From positions 1 to 26,537 of the forward strand of contig CAMLHT010000009.1 in the NCBI GenBank assembly GCA_946479895.1: a stretch of 26,537 bases of DNA, read 5' to 3'. The DNA is from an uncultured Gemmatimonadota bacterium. GTDB lineage: Bacteria > Gemmatimonadota > Gemmatimonadetes > Gemmatimonadales > Gemmatimonadaceae. Made by a program: the position numbers and the translations under genes. The notes beneath the pieces are model-generated. The model worked only from the letters and a program-made list of their open reading frames with translations. It did no database searches and was not told the DNA's origin. Positions 7,694-15,893 of this stretch are shown piece by piece (the first letter of the stretch is position 1; each line of letters begins with the position of its first letter).

Positions 7694-8413
7694 ATGAACA
7701 GAATGATGAAGCTGATTGCCCTCGCGGCAGTCGCCACTGCCCCGTCCCTCGGCGCCCAGATGATGCCGGCCCCGACCCCGCGAATCATCACGAGTGGAGA
7801 GGCGCAGGTCCGAGTCGCTCCCGATCGAGCGACGATCCTTATCGGCGTCCAGACCCGGGCGACGACCGCCTCGGCGGCCGCGGCGGACAACGCGCGGCGC
7901 CAGAAGGCCATTCTCGACACCCTCAAGGCACTGGGGCTTGGTCCGGACCAGCTCGCGACGCAGAACTACTCGGTATCGCCGGAGATGAAGTACGAGCCGA
8001 ACACGGGAGTGGGACGGGTGATCGGATACACCGTTTCCAACGTGGTGAAGGTCGAGCTCCGAAAGGTCGACCAGGCCGGACCGGTCATCGACGCGGCCCT
8101 GACCAAGGGCGCGAACCAGATCAACAGCATCCAGTTCTACTCCTCGACCGCCGCCGAGGCACGGCGAACCGCGATGGCCGATGCGGTCAGGGACGCGAAG
8201 GCCGATGCGGAAGCGATCGCGCGCGCCGCGGGAGGCACGGTCGACTCGATCATCGAGATAACGGCGAACGCACCGCCGATCCGCCCGATGTTCGGGGAGG
8301 TCTCGATGGCCATGGCCAAGGATCGGGTCCAGACGCCGATCGAGCCCGGAGAGCAGGTGCTGATGGCCAACGTCTCCGTTATCTGGCAGTTCGTCCCCGG
8401 CGGATCCCGCTAG
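7694..8413 (+). CDS. Secreted SIMPL-domain (BP26/OMP28-like) protein
   Basis: The 239-residue protein has a signal peptide (MNRMMKLIALAAVATAPSLG, cleavage near GAQ), so it is predicted periplasmic. The mature part matches the SIMPL/DUF541 pattern: ITSGEAQVRVAPDRATILIGV at the start, then a helix rich in Ala/Arg and ending LKALGLGPDQLATQNYSVSP. A second repeat carries GYTVSNVVKVELRKVDQAG and AVRDAKADAEAIARAAGG. These proteins form envelope-associated assemblies of poorly known function. The ribosome binding site AAGGA is 7 bases upstream. Its place between mnmG and parA is unusual; the parS-like sites lie just after its stop. Confidence 0.9.
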   Translation: MNRMMKLIALAAVATAPSLGAQMMPAPTPRIITSGEAQVRVAPDRATILIGVQTRATTASAAAADNARRQKAILDTLKALGLGPDQLATQNYSVSPEMKYEPNTGVGRVIGYTVSNVVKVELRKVDQAGPVIDAALTKGANQINSIQFYSSTAAEARRTAMADAVRDAKADAEAIARAAGGTVDSIIEITANAPPIRPMFGEVSMAMAKDRVQTPIEPGEQVLMANVSVIWQFVPGGSR

Positions 8414-8429
8414 CAAAAGCCGGTTTTGC
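8413..8429 (+). terminator. Small hairpin after the SIMPL gene
   Basis: GCAAAA and TTTTGC can pair around a GCCGG loop directly after the SIMPL stop codon. The stem is only 6 base pairs and lacks a following T run, so termination is possible but weakly supported. Confidence 0.3.
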
Positions 8430-8432
8430 CTG

Positions 8433-8446
8433 GTTCCACGTGGAAC
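8433..8446. promoter_or_regulatory. parS: parS-like centromere site 1
   Basis: GTTCCACGTGGAAC is a perfect 14-base palindrome. It differs from the canonical GTTTCACGTGAAAC only by a symmetric T-to-C/A-to-G change in each half. It lies about 150 bases upstream of parA, a common place for ParB nucleation sites. A second identical copy follows 28 bases later. Confidence 0.85.
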
Positions 8447-8460
8447 ACTTCTCCACAAAC

Positions 8461-8474
8461 GTTCCACGTGGAAC
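8461..8474. promoter_or_regulatory. parS: parS-like centromere site 2
   Basis: This is a second identical perfect palindrome GTTCCACGTGGAAC, separated from the first by 14 bases. Two exact copies beside parAB make chance very unlikely. The spacer contains TTCTCCACA, one mismatch from a DnaA box. Confidence 0.85.
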
Positions 8475-8587
8475 TGTGAAAAGAGGTTGAGGGGTCGAAA
8501 TGGACCTACGTATTGGTCCTGGGAGAGCTATATTCGGCCCGAACTGCCCCGCTGGGGCCCACCCTTCCCTCCCTCAATCCGGGTCTG

Positions 8588-9364
8588 TTGCCGATCGGCC
8601 GCGTCATCGCGATTGCGAATCAGAAAGGGGGCGTCGGAAAGACGACCACCGCAGTAAACCTCTCCGCCAGCCTCGCGGCGGCGGAACAGCGAACGCTGCT
8701 CGTGGACGGCGATCCTCAGGGCAATGCGACGAGCGGGATCGGCATCGAGAAGGAGCGGATCAAGGCCAACGTCTATGACGTGCTGGTCGGTGACCGCGAA
8801 GCGAAGGACGCCATCATTCGCTCGGTGCACTTCGACCATCTGGACGTCCTTCCCGCGACGCCTGATCTCGCCGGCGCCGAGGTGGAGCTGGTTGGCCGGA
8901 AGAACCGCGAAAGGGCCATGCGCGACGGGCTGGAGTCGGTCCGCAAGGAATACGACTTCATCCTGATCGACTGCCCACCGTCGCTGGGCCTGCTCACCCT
9001 GAACATGCTGACCGCAGCCGACGCCCTGCTTATCCCGCTTCAGTGCGAGTACTACGCGCTCGAGGGGATCAGCCAGCTGCTGAACACGGTCCACTTGGTC
9101 CAGCGGAGCTCCAATCCTGGCCTGGGAATAGATGGCGTCCTGCTCACGATGTTCGACTCCCGCCTGAATCTCTCGCGCCAGGTTGCGACCGAGGCGCGTG
9201 AATATTTCGGGGCGAAGGTCTTCGAGTCCGTCATTCCGAGAAATGTCCGGCTGGCCGAGGCGCCGAGCTTCGGGAAACCGATCATTCTCTACGACGTGGC
9301 GTCGGTTGGCGCTCAGGCCTATGTGGGAGTCGCGCGGGAGCTCATTGACCGGGTGGTGAAATGA
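8588..9364 (+). CDS. parA: Chromosome-partitioning ATPase ParA (Soj-like)
   Basis: The 258-residue protein is a deviant-Walker ATPase. The N-terminus reads RVIAIANQKGGVGKTTTAVN (P-loop with signature Lys), followed by LLVDGDPQGNAT (Walker A') and FILIDCPPSLGLLTLN (Walker B). VIPRNVRLAEAPSFGKPI is typical of chromosomal ParA/Soj. Such short ParAs lack an N-terminal DNA-binding domain. They bind DNA non-specifically and work with ParB and parS to separate chromosome origins. The start was placed at TTG 8588, giving MPIGRVIAIANQKGG as in the family. An in-frame TTG at 8513 would add 25 unlike residues and would run over a TATATT element at 8529-8534 that could be the -10. The start is therefore uncertain by up to 75 bases. 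Confidence 0.95.
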   Translation: MPIGRVIAIANQKGGVGKTTTAVNLSASLAAAEQRTLLVDGDPQGNATSGIGIEKERIKANVYDVLVGDREAKDAIIRSVHFDHLDVLPATPDLAGAEVELVGRKNRERAMRDGLESVRKEYDFILIDCPPSLGLLTLNMLTAADALLIPLQCEYYALEGISQLLNTVHLVQRSSNPGLGIDGVLLTMFDSRLNLSRQVATEAREYFGAKVFESVIPRNVRLAEAPSFGKPIILYDVASVGAQAYVGVARELIDRVVK

Positions 9365-9394
9365 TCGCAAACATTCGTTTACTCGGCTCGGCCC

Positions 9395-10282
9395 ATGTCG
9401 GCTGAGGGCGCTGGCGGACGCAGGCTCGGCCGCGGCCTGAAGGCGCTGATCTCGGTCCCGGAGGAGACGCCGTCAGGAGGCGAGCTCGTCCGTATTCCGC
9501 TGAGCAGAATCCGTCCCAACCCCTTCCAGCCCCGGAAGACGTTCAACCCGGAAGAGCTCGCTGAGTTGGAGGCGTCCCTGGCGGCGAGTGGCCTGCTCCA
9601 GCCGATCGCGGTGCGGCGCGTTGGCGACGCGTACGAGCTCATCGCCGGCGAGCGTCGCCTGCGCGCGGCCACCAACCTGGGCTGGGAGGAAATCCCCGCG
9701 ATCATCAAGGATCTCGACGACCGGTCGAGCCTCGTGATGGCCCTCGTCGAGAACCTCCAGCGGAGCGACCTGAATCCGATCGACGAGGCGCGCGGCTACC
9801 AGCGACTGGTCGACGAATTCGGGTTCACGCATCAGCAGATCGCCGACTCGACGGGAAAGGACCGCGCCACGATCTCCAACCTGCTCCGCCTGCTTTCACT
9901 GCCGGACGCGGTGATCCGGATGGTAGCGGACGGTCAGCTCTCGACGGGTCACGCGAAAGCGCTCGCGTCCATGCCGGGCACGGCCGCCATCAACCTGGCC
10001 CGCGAGATCGTCGCCCACGGATTGTCGGTTCGCGCCGTCGAGGAAAAGGCGCGCGGGCCGGGCCTATCCGACCGGAAGAAAAAAGATGCGGCCGCCGTCC
10101 CGCCTGCCAGGGCCGACAGTGCCGCCGTGGCGATCGAGAGTGCATTCAGGAAACGGCTACAGACCGACGTGCAGCTGTCCGCCACGGCGGATGGAAAGGG
10201 GTCCCTCAAGATCCAGTTCTACTCTCATGAGGATCTCGAGCGCCTTATGGACATCATAATTCCTGATTTTCGCGACACTTAA
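9395..10282 (+). CDS. parB: Chromosome-partitioning protein ParB (Spo0J-like CTPase)
   Basis: The 295-residue protein begins with the ParA-interacting motif RRLGRGLKALI. It then shows the ParB/Srx domain with IRPNPFQPRK, the CTP-binding GERRLRA, and ENLQRSDLNPIDEA. A helix-turn-helix that would read parS follows (FTHQQIADSTGKDRATISNL). After a variable lysine-rich linker the C-terminal dimerisation domain is present (IQFYSHEDLERLMDII). All parts look intact. It starts 30 bases after parA, so the two are cotranscribed. The two parS-like sites upstream of parA are the likely nearby targets and may also allow autoregulation. Confidence 0.96.
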   Translation: MSAEGAGGRRLGRGLKALISVPEETPSGGELVRIPLSRIRPNPFQPRKTFNPEELAELEASLAASGLLQPIAVRRVGDAYELIAGERRLRAATNLGWEEIPAIIKDLDDRSSLVMALVENLQRSDLNPIDEARGYQRLVDEFGFTHQQIADSTGKDRATISNLLRLLSLPDAVIRMVADGQLSTGHAKALASMPGTAAINLAREIVAHGLSVRAVEEKARGPGLSDRKKKDAAAVPPARADSAAVAIESAFRKRLQTDVQLSATADGKGSLKIQFYSHEDLERLMDIIIPDFRDT

Positions 10283-10417
10283 GCGGCATTCTAGCAGCAG
10301 TTTTGCGGCAAGTACACAAGTGAGCTTCGGGCCAAGGTCGAGCCTGGCTGGCTTGTATTCAAAATGCGTCTGTCCACAATCGGCCAACCGCTTGTAGCGT
10401 ATTCGCTTGAGAGAAAT

Positions 10418-11431
10418 ATGAATCGAATTCGCGCAGTCTTATCCACCAGTCTCCACATGAGTGTTTTTGCATTAACCGCCTGTGCCGGCGGTCGCGAAAC
10501 ACCATCGAAGACGGACAGCGCGACCCTTCGTGTGGCCCTGCTCACACCCGGCCCCATCTCGGACCAGTCGTGGAACGGGGGCGCCTACGCCGGTCTCGAG
10601 CGAATCAGGGACAGCCTCGGGGCGAAGGTGAGTCACGTTCAGACGAAGACGCCCGCCGAGTTCGAGGAGAACTTCCGCCAGTACGGGGCGCAGGGGTACG
10701 ACATCGTCTTCGGCCACGGCTTCGAATTCCAGGACGCGGCCCGGCGCGTCGGGCCGGAATACCCGCGGACGGTCTACATCGTCTCGTCGGCCGGCCTGAG
10801 TCAGAGCCCGAACGTGGCCGGCATCGGCTTCGCCTTTGCCGATGCTTCGTATCTCGCGGGACTCGTCGCTGGCTCGGTCACGAAGACGGGCGTGGTGGGC
10901 ACGATCGGCGGCACGGAGATCCCGCCCGTGCGCGAAAGCTTCGATGCCTTCGCTGCCGGCGTGCGCGACGCAGCCCCGCGTGTCCGCGTTCTTCGCGCAT
11001 ATATCGGCAACTGGGACGACGTGAGCGCGGGAAAGGAGCAGGCCACCGCGCAGATCAACCAGGGAGCCGACGTCATCTTCCAGAATGCCGACGCCGCGGG
11101 CCTGGGGGTGTTCCAGGCCGCGCGCGAATCGAAGAAGACGCTCGTGATCGGATCGAACTCGAACCAGAATGCCGTCGCGCCCGAGATCACGATCGGGAGC
11201 GTCGTGATCGACCTGCCGCACGCGTTTCTCACCGTGGCGCGGTCCGTCGTCGACAAGACCTTCAAGCCGCAACCGATCATGCTCGGCACGGAGAGCCGCG
11301 TGGTGATGCTGGTCCTGAATGACTCGCTTCGCGCGCGGATTCCCGCGGCGATGCTGGCGCGTGTCGACTCGCTCCAGGCCGAGATGCTGGCCGGCCGCTT
11401 CCCGGCGAAGCTACCCGCCGCGACACGCTGA
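10418..11431 (+). CDS. BMP/PnrA-family nucleoside-binding lipoprotein of an ABC importer
   Basis: About 337 residues. It starts with a lipoprotein signal peptide ending LTAC at about 20-23. The mature part follows the basic membrane protein (BMP/PnrA/Med) pattern: VALLTPGPISDQSWNGGAYAG, a segment with YDIVFGHGFEF, VAGIGFAFADASYLAGLVAG, GVVGTIGG, then DVIFQNADAAGLGVFQAA. Known members bind purine or other nucleosides at the cell surface and feed an ABC importer. The permeases and ATPase encoded downstream fit this. ATG 10418 was chosen because it gives a proper lipoprotein signal and has GAGAGA just upstream. The gene opens the six-gene operon. Confidence 0.9.
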   Translation: MNRIRAVLSTSLHMSVFALTACAGGRETPSKTDSATLRVALLTPGPISDQSWNGGAYAGLERIRDSLGAKVSHVQTKTPAEFEENFRQYGAQGYDIVFGHGFEFQDAARRVGPEYPRTVYIVSSAGLSQSPNVAGIGFAFADASYLAGLVAGSVTKTGVVGTIGGTEIPPVRESFDAFAAGVRDAAPRVRVLRAYIGNWDDVSAGKEQATAQINQGADVIFQNADAAGLGVFQAARESKKTLVIGSNSNQNAVAPEITIGSVVIDLPHAFLTVARSVVDKTFKPQPIMLGTESRVVMLVLNDSLRARIPAAMLARVDSLQAEMLAGRFPAKLPAATR

Positions 11432-11433
11432 CC

Positions 11434-12207
11434 GTGGCAAGCCTCGACGCCATCGTTCGGTTCCTCAATGAGGAGCTCCGCACTCGCGAGGTTCCGGATT
11501 ATCCCGGCGCGCTCAACGGGTTGCAGGTCGGCAACAACGGATCCGTATCGCACGTCGCGGCGGCGGTGGATTTCTCGAGCGCGGCGGTCGATGCCGCCGC
11601 GGCGCGGGGGGCGGACCTGCTGCTGGTTCATCACGGCATGTTCTGGGGTGGTGCCGCTCCCCTGACGGGTCACGCCTACCGGCGAGCGGCGACGATCTTC
11701 GCCCGCAACATCGCCGTGTACAGCTCGCACATTCCCCTCGACCTGCACCCGCGCTTCGGGAACAATGTCCTGCTCGCGCGCGAGCTCGGGCTCGTCCCAT
11801 CGGGGGGATTCGCTCAACTCCGTGGAGTGGCCGTCGGTGTCATGGGAGAAGCCGAGGTGCCGACCAGCGCGATTGCCGATCGCGCGAGCGCGTTCGCCCG
11901 GCGCCACGGTGGAGCGCTGCTGACGACGCCCCTCCGCGACGGCCAGGTTACACGCCGGTGGGGCATGTGCACCGGTGCCGGCGCGTCGGCCGACACGCTG
12001 CGCGAGGCGGCCGAGCTCCGGCTCGACACACTCATCGTCGGCGAAGGACCGCACCACACGGCGGTGCAGGCGATGGACTCCGGACTGACGATCCTGTACG
12101 CAGGCCACTACGCGACGGAGACGCTCGGGGTCACCGCGATTGCCGAGGAGCTCGCGGGACGCTTCGGCGTGAAGGCTTCCTTCATAGAAGCGCCGACGGG
12201 TCTGTGA
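11434..12207 (+). CDS. Nif3-like dinuclear metal center protein (DUF34)
   Basis: The 257-residue protein belongs to the Nif3/YbgI/DUF34 family, small ring-forming proteins with a two-metal site and no settled function. Metal ligand motifs are visible: LLLVHHGMFW (two His), YSSHIPLDLHP (His and Asp), and C-terminal GEGPHHTA and YAGHYATETLG (His and Glu). The N-terminal YPGALNGLQVGN is also typical. Its GTG start lies 2 bases after the upstream stop, and its own stop overlaps the next start (GTGA). It therefore sits inside the transporter operon, which suggests a role linked to the imported compound, but that is inference. Confidence 0.92.
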   Translation: MASLDAIVRFLNEELRTREVPDYPGALNGLQVGNNGSVSHVAAAVDFSSAAVDAAAARGADLLLVHHGMFWGGAAPLTGHAYRRAATIFARNIAVYSSHIPLDLHPRFGNNVLLARELGLVPSGGFAQLRGVAVGVMGEAEVPTSAIADRASAFARRHGGALLTTPLRDGQVTRRWGMCTGAGASADTLREAAELRLDTLIVGEGPHHTAVQAMDSGLTILYAGHYATETLGVTAIAEELAGRFGVKASFIEAPTGL

Positions 12208-13643
12208 GCGACGCGCTCGCTCTGGAACTGCGCGGGATCACGCGGAGCTTCGGAGCACTCGTCGCCCTCGACGACGCGAGCCTGCGCGTGCGACGCGGAA
12301 CGATCCACGGGCTGCTCGGCGAGAACGGGGCGGGAAAGACCACCCTGATGCGCGTGGCGTACGGCGTCATCGCGCCTGACAGGGGAGCGATCTTCGTCGA
12401 CGGGGCCGAACGGCACTTTCGCTCGCCGAGCGATTCGATCGCCGCCGGAATCGGGATGGTCCAGCAGCATCCGGCCAACGTGCCAGCCATGCCCGTCTGG
12501 GAAAACGTGCTGCTCGGCGGCAAAGGCATCGTGAAGCCGGCGAAAGGGCGCGACCGGGTTCGCCGGCTGGCAGCAGAGCTGGGCTTCAACCTGGATCCCG
12601 ACACGCTGACCTCGGACCTGCCGGTCGCGTCGCAGCAGCGCCTGGACATCCTGAAGGCTGTGAGTCGTGGCGCGCGAATCCTCGTGCTGGACGAGCCGAC
12701 GGCCATTCTCACCCCAGTCGAGTCCCGCGAGCTGTACGTCTGGCTTCGAGGGTTCGCGAGCCGGGGCGGCACCGTCGTCGTCATCACGCACAAGCTGCCG
12801 GAGGCGCGGGAGCACACCGACGATCTCACGGTGCTGCGCGGAGGGCGCACGGTTCTCTCACAGCCGACCGCGGTCACGACCACGGAAGCACTCACCGGCG
12901 CGATGATCGGAGACGTCCTCACGACTCGCGGACAGCCCTCCGTCGAAAAGCCAGCAGGAGAGGTGGTGATCGCCGTCGAAGGCCTCACCGTGCGCGACGA
13001 GCGCGGGTTGCCGGCGATCAGAAATGCCACGTTCGACGTGCACGCCGGAGAGATCGTCGGCGTTGCGGGAGTGGAAGGATCCGGACACCACCACCTGCTT
13101 CTCGGACTCGCCGGGCGGGCCGTCGCCGCGAGCGGCAGGGTGCGCGCGCCGGCGGACATCGGACTGATCCCGGAAGACCGTCACCGCGATGCGGTGGTCC
13201 TGGACTTCACGCTCGAGGAGAACGTGGCGATCCGCGGCGCGGGAGCCCGCAAGGGGCGGGTGCCGTGGCGCGGCATCTCCAGACGCGCGGACGAGCTGCT
13301 TCGCCGGTTCGACGTCCGGGCACGCGGGCGTCGTGACCGTATGGCCACGCTTTCGGGCGGTAACCAGCAGAAGGTCGTTCTCGCGCGCGAGCTGGATGGA
13401 AATCCGAAAGCGATCGTGGCCGAGAATCCCACGCGGGGCCTCGACATACGGGCGACGGAGTTCGTGCGCGGCCAGCTGCGGGCCGCGCGCGAGAGCGGTA
13501 TCGCCGTGGTCGTCTACTCCTCCGACCTCGACGAGCTGATGGAGCTCGCCGACCGCGTCCTCGTCGTGCACGCCGGCGTCGTGGCCGAGGTGCCTCGTGA
13601 TCCCTCGCTCATCGGAGCGGCAATGCTGGGGCTTCCGGCGTGA
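12204..13643 (+). CDS. ABC importer ATP-binding protein with two ATPase domains (nucleoside/sugar type)
   Basis: The product of about 479 residues has two fused ATPase domains, the arrangement of the carbohydrate/nucleoside uptake (CUT2) class. Domain 1 has a full Walker A (GENGAGKTT) and Walker B (ILVLDEPTAILTP), but its signature is diverged (LPVASQQR). Domain 2 has GVEGSGHHH where the Walker A would be, so it lacks the P-loop Lys, but keeps the canonical signature LSGGNQQKV followed by AENPTRGLDI. This complementary decay is normal for the class: one composite site hydrolyses ATP. GTG 12204 overlaps the Nif3 stop, and the gene's stop overlaps the MFS start. It would power the two permeases encoded downstream. 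Confidence 0.93.
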   Translation: MSDALALELRGITRSFGALVALDDASLRVRRGTIHGLLGENGAGKTTLMRVAYGVIAPDRGAIFVDGAERHFRSPSDSIAAGIGMVQQHPANVPAMPVWENVLLGGKGIVKPAKGRDRVRRLAAELGFNLDPDTLTSDLPVASQQRLDILKAVSRGARILVLDEPTAILTPVESRELYVWLRGFASRGGTVVVITHKLPEAREHTDDLTVLRGGRTVLSQPTAVTTTEALTGAMIGDVLTTRGQPSVEKPAGEVVIAVEGLTVRDERGLPAIRNATFDVHAGEIVGVAGVEGSGHHHLLLGLAGRAVAASGRVRAPADIGLIPEDRHRDAVVLDFTLEENVAIRGAGARKGRVPWRGISRRADELLRRFDVRARGRRDRMATLSGGNQQKVVLARELDGNPKAIVAENPTRGLDIRATEFVRGQLRAARESGIAVVVYSSDLDELMELADRVLVVHAGVVAEVPRDPSLIGAAMLGLPA

Positions 13644-14857
13644 CGTTGCCGCGGGAGGACGTCGATCCCCGCCGATGGCGCATGCTCGCGATTCTTTCGC
13701 TCGCCGAGCTGCTGGGGATGTCGCTGTGGTTCGGCGCGAGCGCGGTCGCCGGTGAGCTCGGCGCGCGGTGGTCGCTCGATACGTCGCAGCTCGGCTGGCT
13801 GACGTCCGTCGTGCAGTTGGGCTTCGTGGTCGGCACGGCGCTCGCGGCGTTGCTCAACCTCGCGGACATCGTTCCCGCTCGCTGGTACTTCGCCGGGGCG
13901 GCGCTCGCCGGGGCCCTGGCGAACGCGGGACTTCTCGTCGTCGAGACATATCAGGGCGCACTGCTGTTGCGCTTCGCGACCGGCCTGTTCCTGGCGGGCG
14001 TCTATCCACCGGCGATGAAGATGGCCGCCACCTGGTTCCGGGCGCGCCGCGGCCTGGCGATCGGCACCGTGGTCGGCGCGCTGGTGATCGGAAAGTCCAC
14101 GCCGTACCTGATTCACGCACTGCCGCACGCGACTTCCGCCGCCGTGGTGATCACGGCATCCCTCGGAGCGGTCGCGGCGGCCCTGTTGATCGCCGCATCG
14201 TACCACGACGGGCCCTATGCATTTCCGGCGCGCCCCTTTTCATTCGGGCTGGTCGGGTCTGTCTGGTCGAGCCGGGAGTGGCGTCTCTCGACCGGCGGAT
14301 ATCTCGGTCACATGTTCGAGCTCTACTCGTTCTGGACCTGGATCGCCGCCTTCGCGGCCGCGAGCCTCGCCATCACGCACGGCGCGAGCGGGCCGCTCGT
14401 TTCGATCGTCGCGTTCCTGGCAATCGCCGCCGGCGGCATCGGCAGCATCTGGGGCGGGATCGCCGCCGACCGGCGGAGTCGCGAGTGGCTGGTCACCGTG
14501 GCGATGATCGGCAGCGGTACATGCGCGCTGTTGTCCCCGCTCGTGTTCGGCCGAGGGACCGTCGCGCTGATCGTGATCGCGGTGGTGTGGGGATTCTTCG
14601 TGGTCGCGGACTCCGCGCAATTCAGCGCCCTGGTCACGGAGTCGGTGCCACCGCACGCCGTCGGCACGGCGCTGACCCTCCAGACGTCGGCGGGGTTCCT
14701 GCTGACCATGGTGTCCATTCAGCTGATTCCGCCGCTGGTGGGAAGCATCGGGTGGCGATGGGCCTTTCCGCTGCTGGCGCTGGGCCCCGCCGCCGGCGTG
14801 GCGTCGATTCGCGCCCTGGTGCGATCACGAACCGCAGCGGCGGCTCGAGGCACATGA
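13640..14857 (+). CDS. Major facilitator superfamily transporter
   Basis: The 405-residue protein has about 12 hydrophobic segments. The first helix carries AELLGMSLWFGASAV, a sequence typical of a group of cyanate-permease-like MFS proteins. Loop 2-3 is short, and RFATGLFLAGVYPPAMKM marks helices 4-5. IWGGIAADRRSREW after helix 8 resembles the MFS G-x-x-D-R/K-x-G/R-[RK]-[RK] loop motif. The substrate cannot be predicted. Its GTG start overlaps the stop of the ABC ATPase (GTGA) and its stop overlaps the start of permease 1 (ATGA), so it is translated as part of the ABC operon. That is unusual: it sits between ATPase and permease genes of one importer. Confidence 0.9.
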   Translation: MTLPREDVDPRRWRMLAILSLAELLGMSLWFGASAVAGELGARWSLDTSQLGWLTSVVQLGFVVGTALAALLNLADIVPARWYFAGAALAGALANAGLLVVETYQGALLLRFATGLFLAGVYPPAMKMAATWFRARRGLAIGTVVGALVIGKSTPYLIHALPHATSAAVVITASLGAVAAALLIAASYHDGPYAFPARPFSFGLVGSVWSSREWRLSTGGYLGHMFELYSFWTWIAAFAAASLAITHGASGPLVSIVAFLAIAAGGIGSIWGGIAADRRSREWLVTVAMIGSGTCALLSPLVFGRGTVALIVIAVVWGFFVVADSAQFSALVTESVPPHAVGTALTLQTSAGFLLTMVSIQLIPPLVGSIGWRWAFPLLALGPAAGVASIRALVRSRTAAAARGT

Positions 14858-15891
14858 ACCGCGTCCCGCGGTGGCTCATTCTCGCGGCGGTGCCGGTGGC
14901 GGTCCTCGCGCTGACGGCTCTCTTTCTTCTTGCCGCGGGGCTCGACGTGGCGACGGCTGGCCGCGCGATGGTGGAAGGGTCGCTTGGCTCGTCGTACGCG
15001 ATCTTCTCGGCGACACTCGTGCGGTCGGTGCCGCTGATACTCACCGGCCTCGCCGTTGCCTGGGCCTTCAACGCCGGTGTGTTCAACATCGGAGTCGAAG
15101 GGCAGTTCCTGGTCGGCGCCGCGGCAGCGACCGCGGTCGTCCTGCGCGGCCCTTCGGCCGGGCTGCTGACGACGGCGCTGGCCATGGTGGCGGGAGCGGC
15201 TGCGGGAGCCGGGTGGGCAGCGATTGCCGCGTGGCTGCGGGTGAAATATCAGGTGCTCGAAGTGATCAGCACGATCATGCTGAACTTCGTCGCCATTCAG
15301 CTCGTGGCTTACCTCGTCCACGGCCCCCTCGGAGATCCCAACGGCATCTACCCACAGAGCCCGTCGCTGCCGCCATCGACCTGGTTGCCGGCGATCGTGC
15401 CCGGAACGCGACTGCACGCCGGCTTCGCGCTGGCGGTCATCGCCTGCGCCGTCGCCTGGTACGTTCGGGCCCATATGTCTTCGGGCTTCCGGCTGAGACT
15501 CGTCGGGGCGAACGCGAACGCGGCGTGGATCGCCGGCGGGGTTTCGGTGAGCCGGGTGACGGTCGGCGCGTTCCTGATCAGCGGGGCGATCGGCGGACTG
15601 GCGGGCGCCGTCGAGGTCAGCGGCGTCACCTACGCGCTGTACGAATCCATCTCGCCGGGCTACGGCTACACCGCCATCGCCATCGCGCTCCTCGCGAACC
15701 TCAACCCGGCGGGCGTGATCGTCGCCGGCATCGGGTTCGGGGCCATCGAGGCCGGCGCGGCGTCCATGCAACGCGATGCATCGGTCCCCGCATCGATCGT
15801 GTCCATCATCGAAGCGACCCTGATCCTGCTGCTTGCCGCCTCACGCCTGCACCTGTTCGCGGGGCAGCGGGCCAGGGTGGAAGGAGCCTGA
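14854..15891 (+). CDS. ABC importer permease 1 (BPD-transp-2 family, nucleoside type)
   Basis: About 345 residues with eight to ten hydrophobic segments. AWAFNAGVFNIGVEGQFLVGA is the family's signature loop found in CUT2-type permeases, and VISTIMLNFVAIQL is typical of the nucleoside subgroup (YufP/NupP-like). The C-terminal half has SPGYGYTAIAIALLANLNP. ATG 14854 overlaps the MFS stop. Together with the next gene it would form a heterodimeric channel energised by the double ATPase and loaded by the BMP lipoprotein. Confidence 0.92.
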   Translation: MNRVPRWLILAAVPVAVLALTALFLLAAGLDVATAGRAMVEGSLGSSYAIFSATLVRSVPLILTGLAVAWAFNAGVFNIGVEGQFLVGAAAATAVVLRGPSAGLLTTALAMVAGAAAGAGWAAIAAWLRVKYQVLEVISTIMLNFVAIQLVAYLVHGPLGDPNGIYPQSPSLPPSTWLPAIVPGTRLHAGFALAVIACAVAWYVRAHMSSGFRLRLVGANANAAWIAGGVSVSRVTVGAFLISGAIGGLAGAVEVSGVTYALYESISPGYGYTAIAIALLANLNPAGVIVAGIGFGAIEAGAASMQRDASVPASIVSIIEATLILLLAASRLHLFAGQRARVEGA

Positions 15892-15893
15892 CG

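Noticed and set aside
10801..12108. Long open frame antisense to the bmp and Nif3 genes
   Set aside because: It spans two convincing genes and their junction on the other strand and shows no domain.
13768..14853. Open frame extending permease 1 upstream through the MFS gene
   Set aside because: The ATG overlapping the MFS stop gives a normal permease N-terminus; the upstream part is the MFS gene read out of frame.
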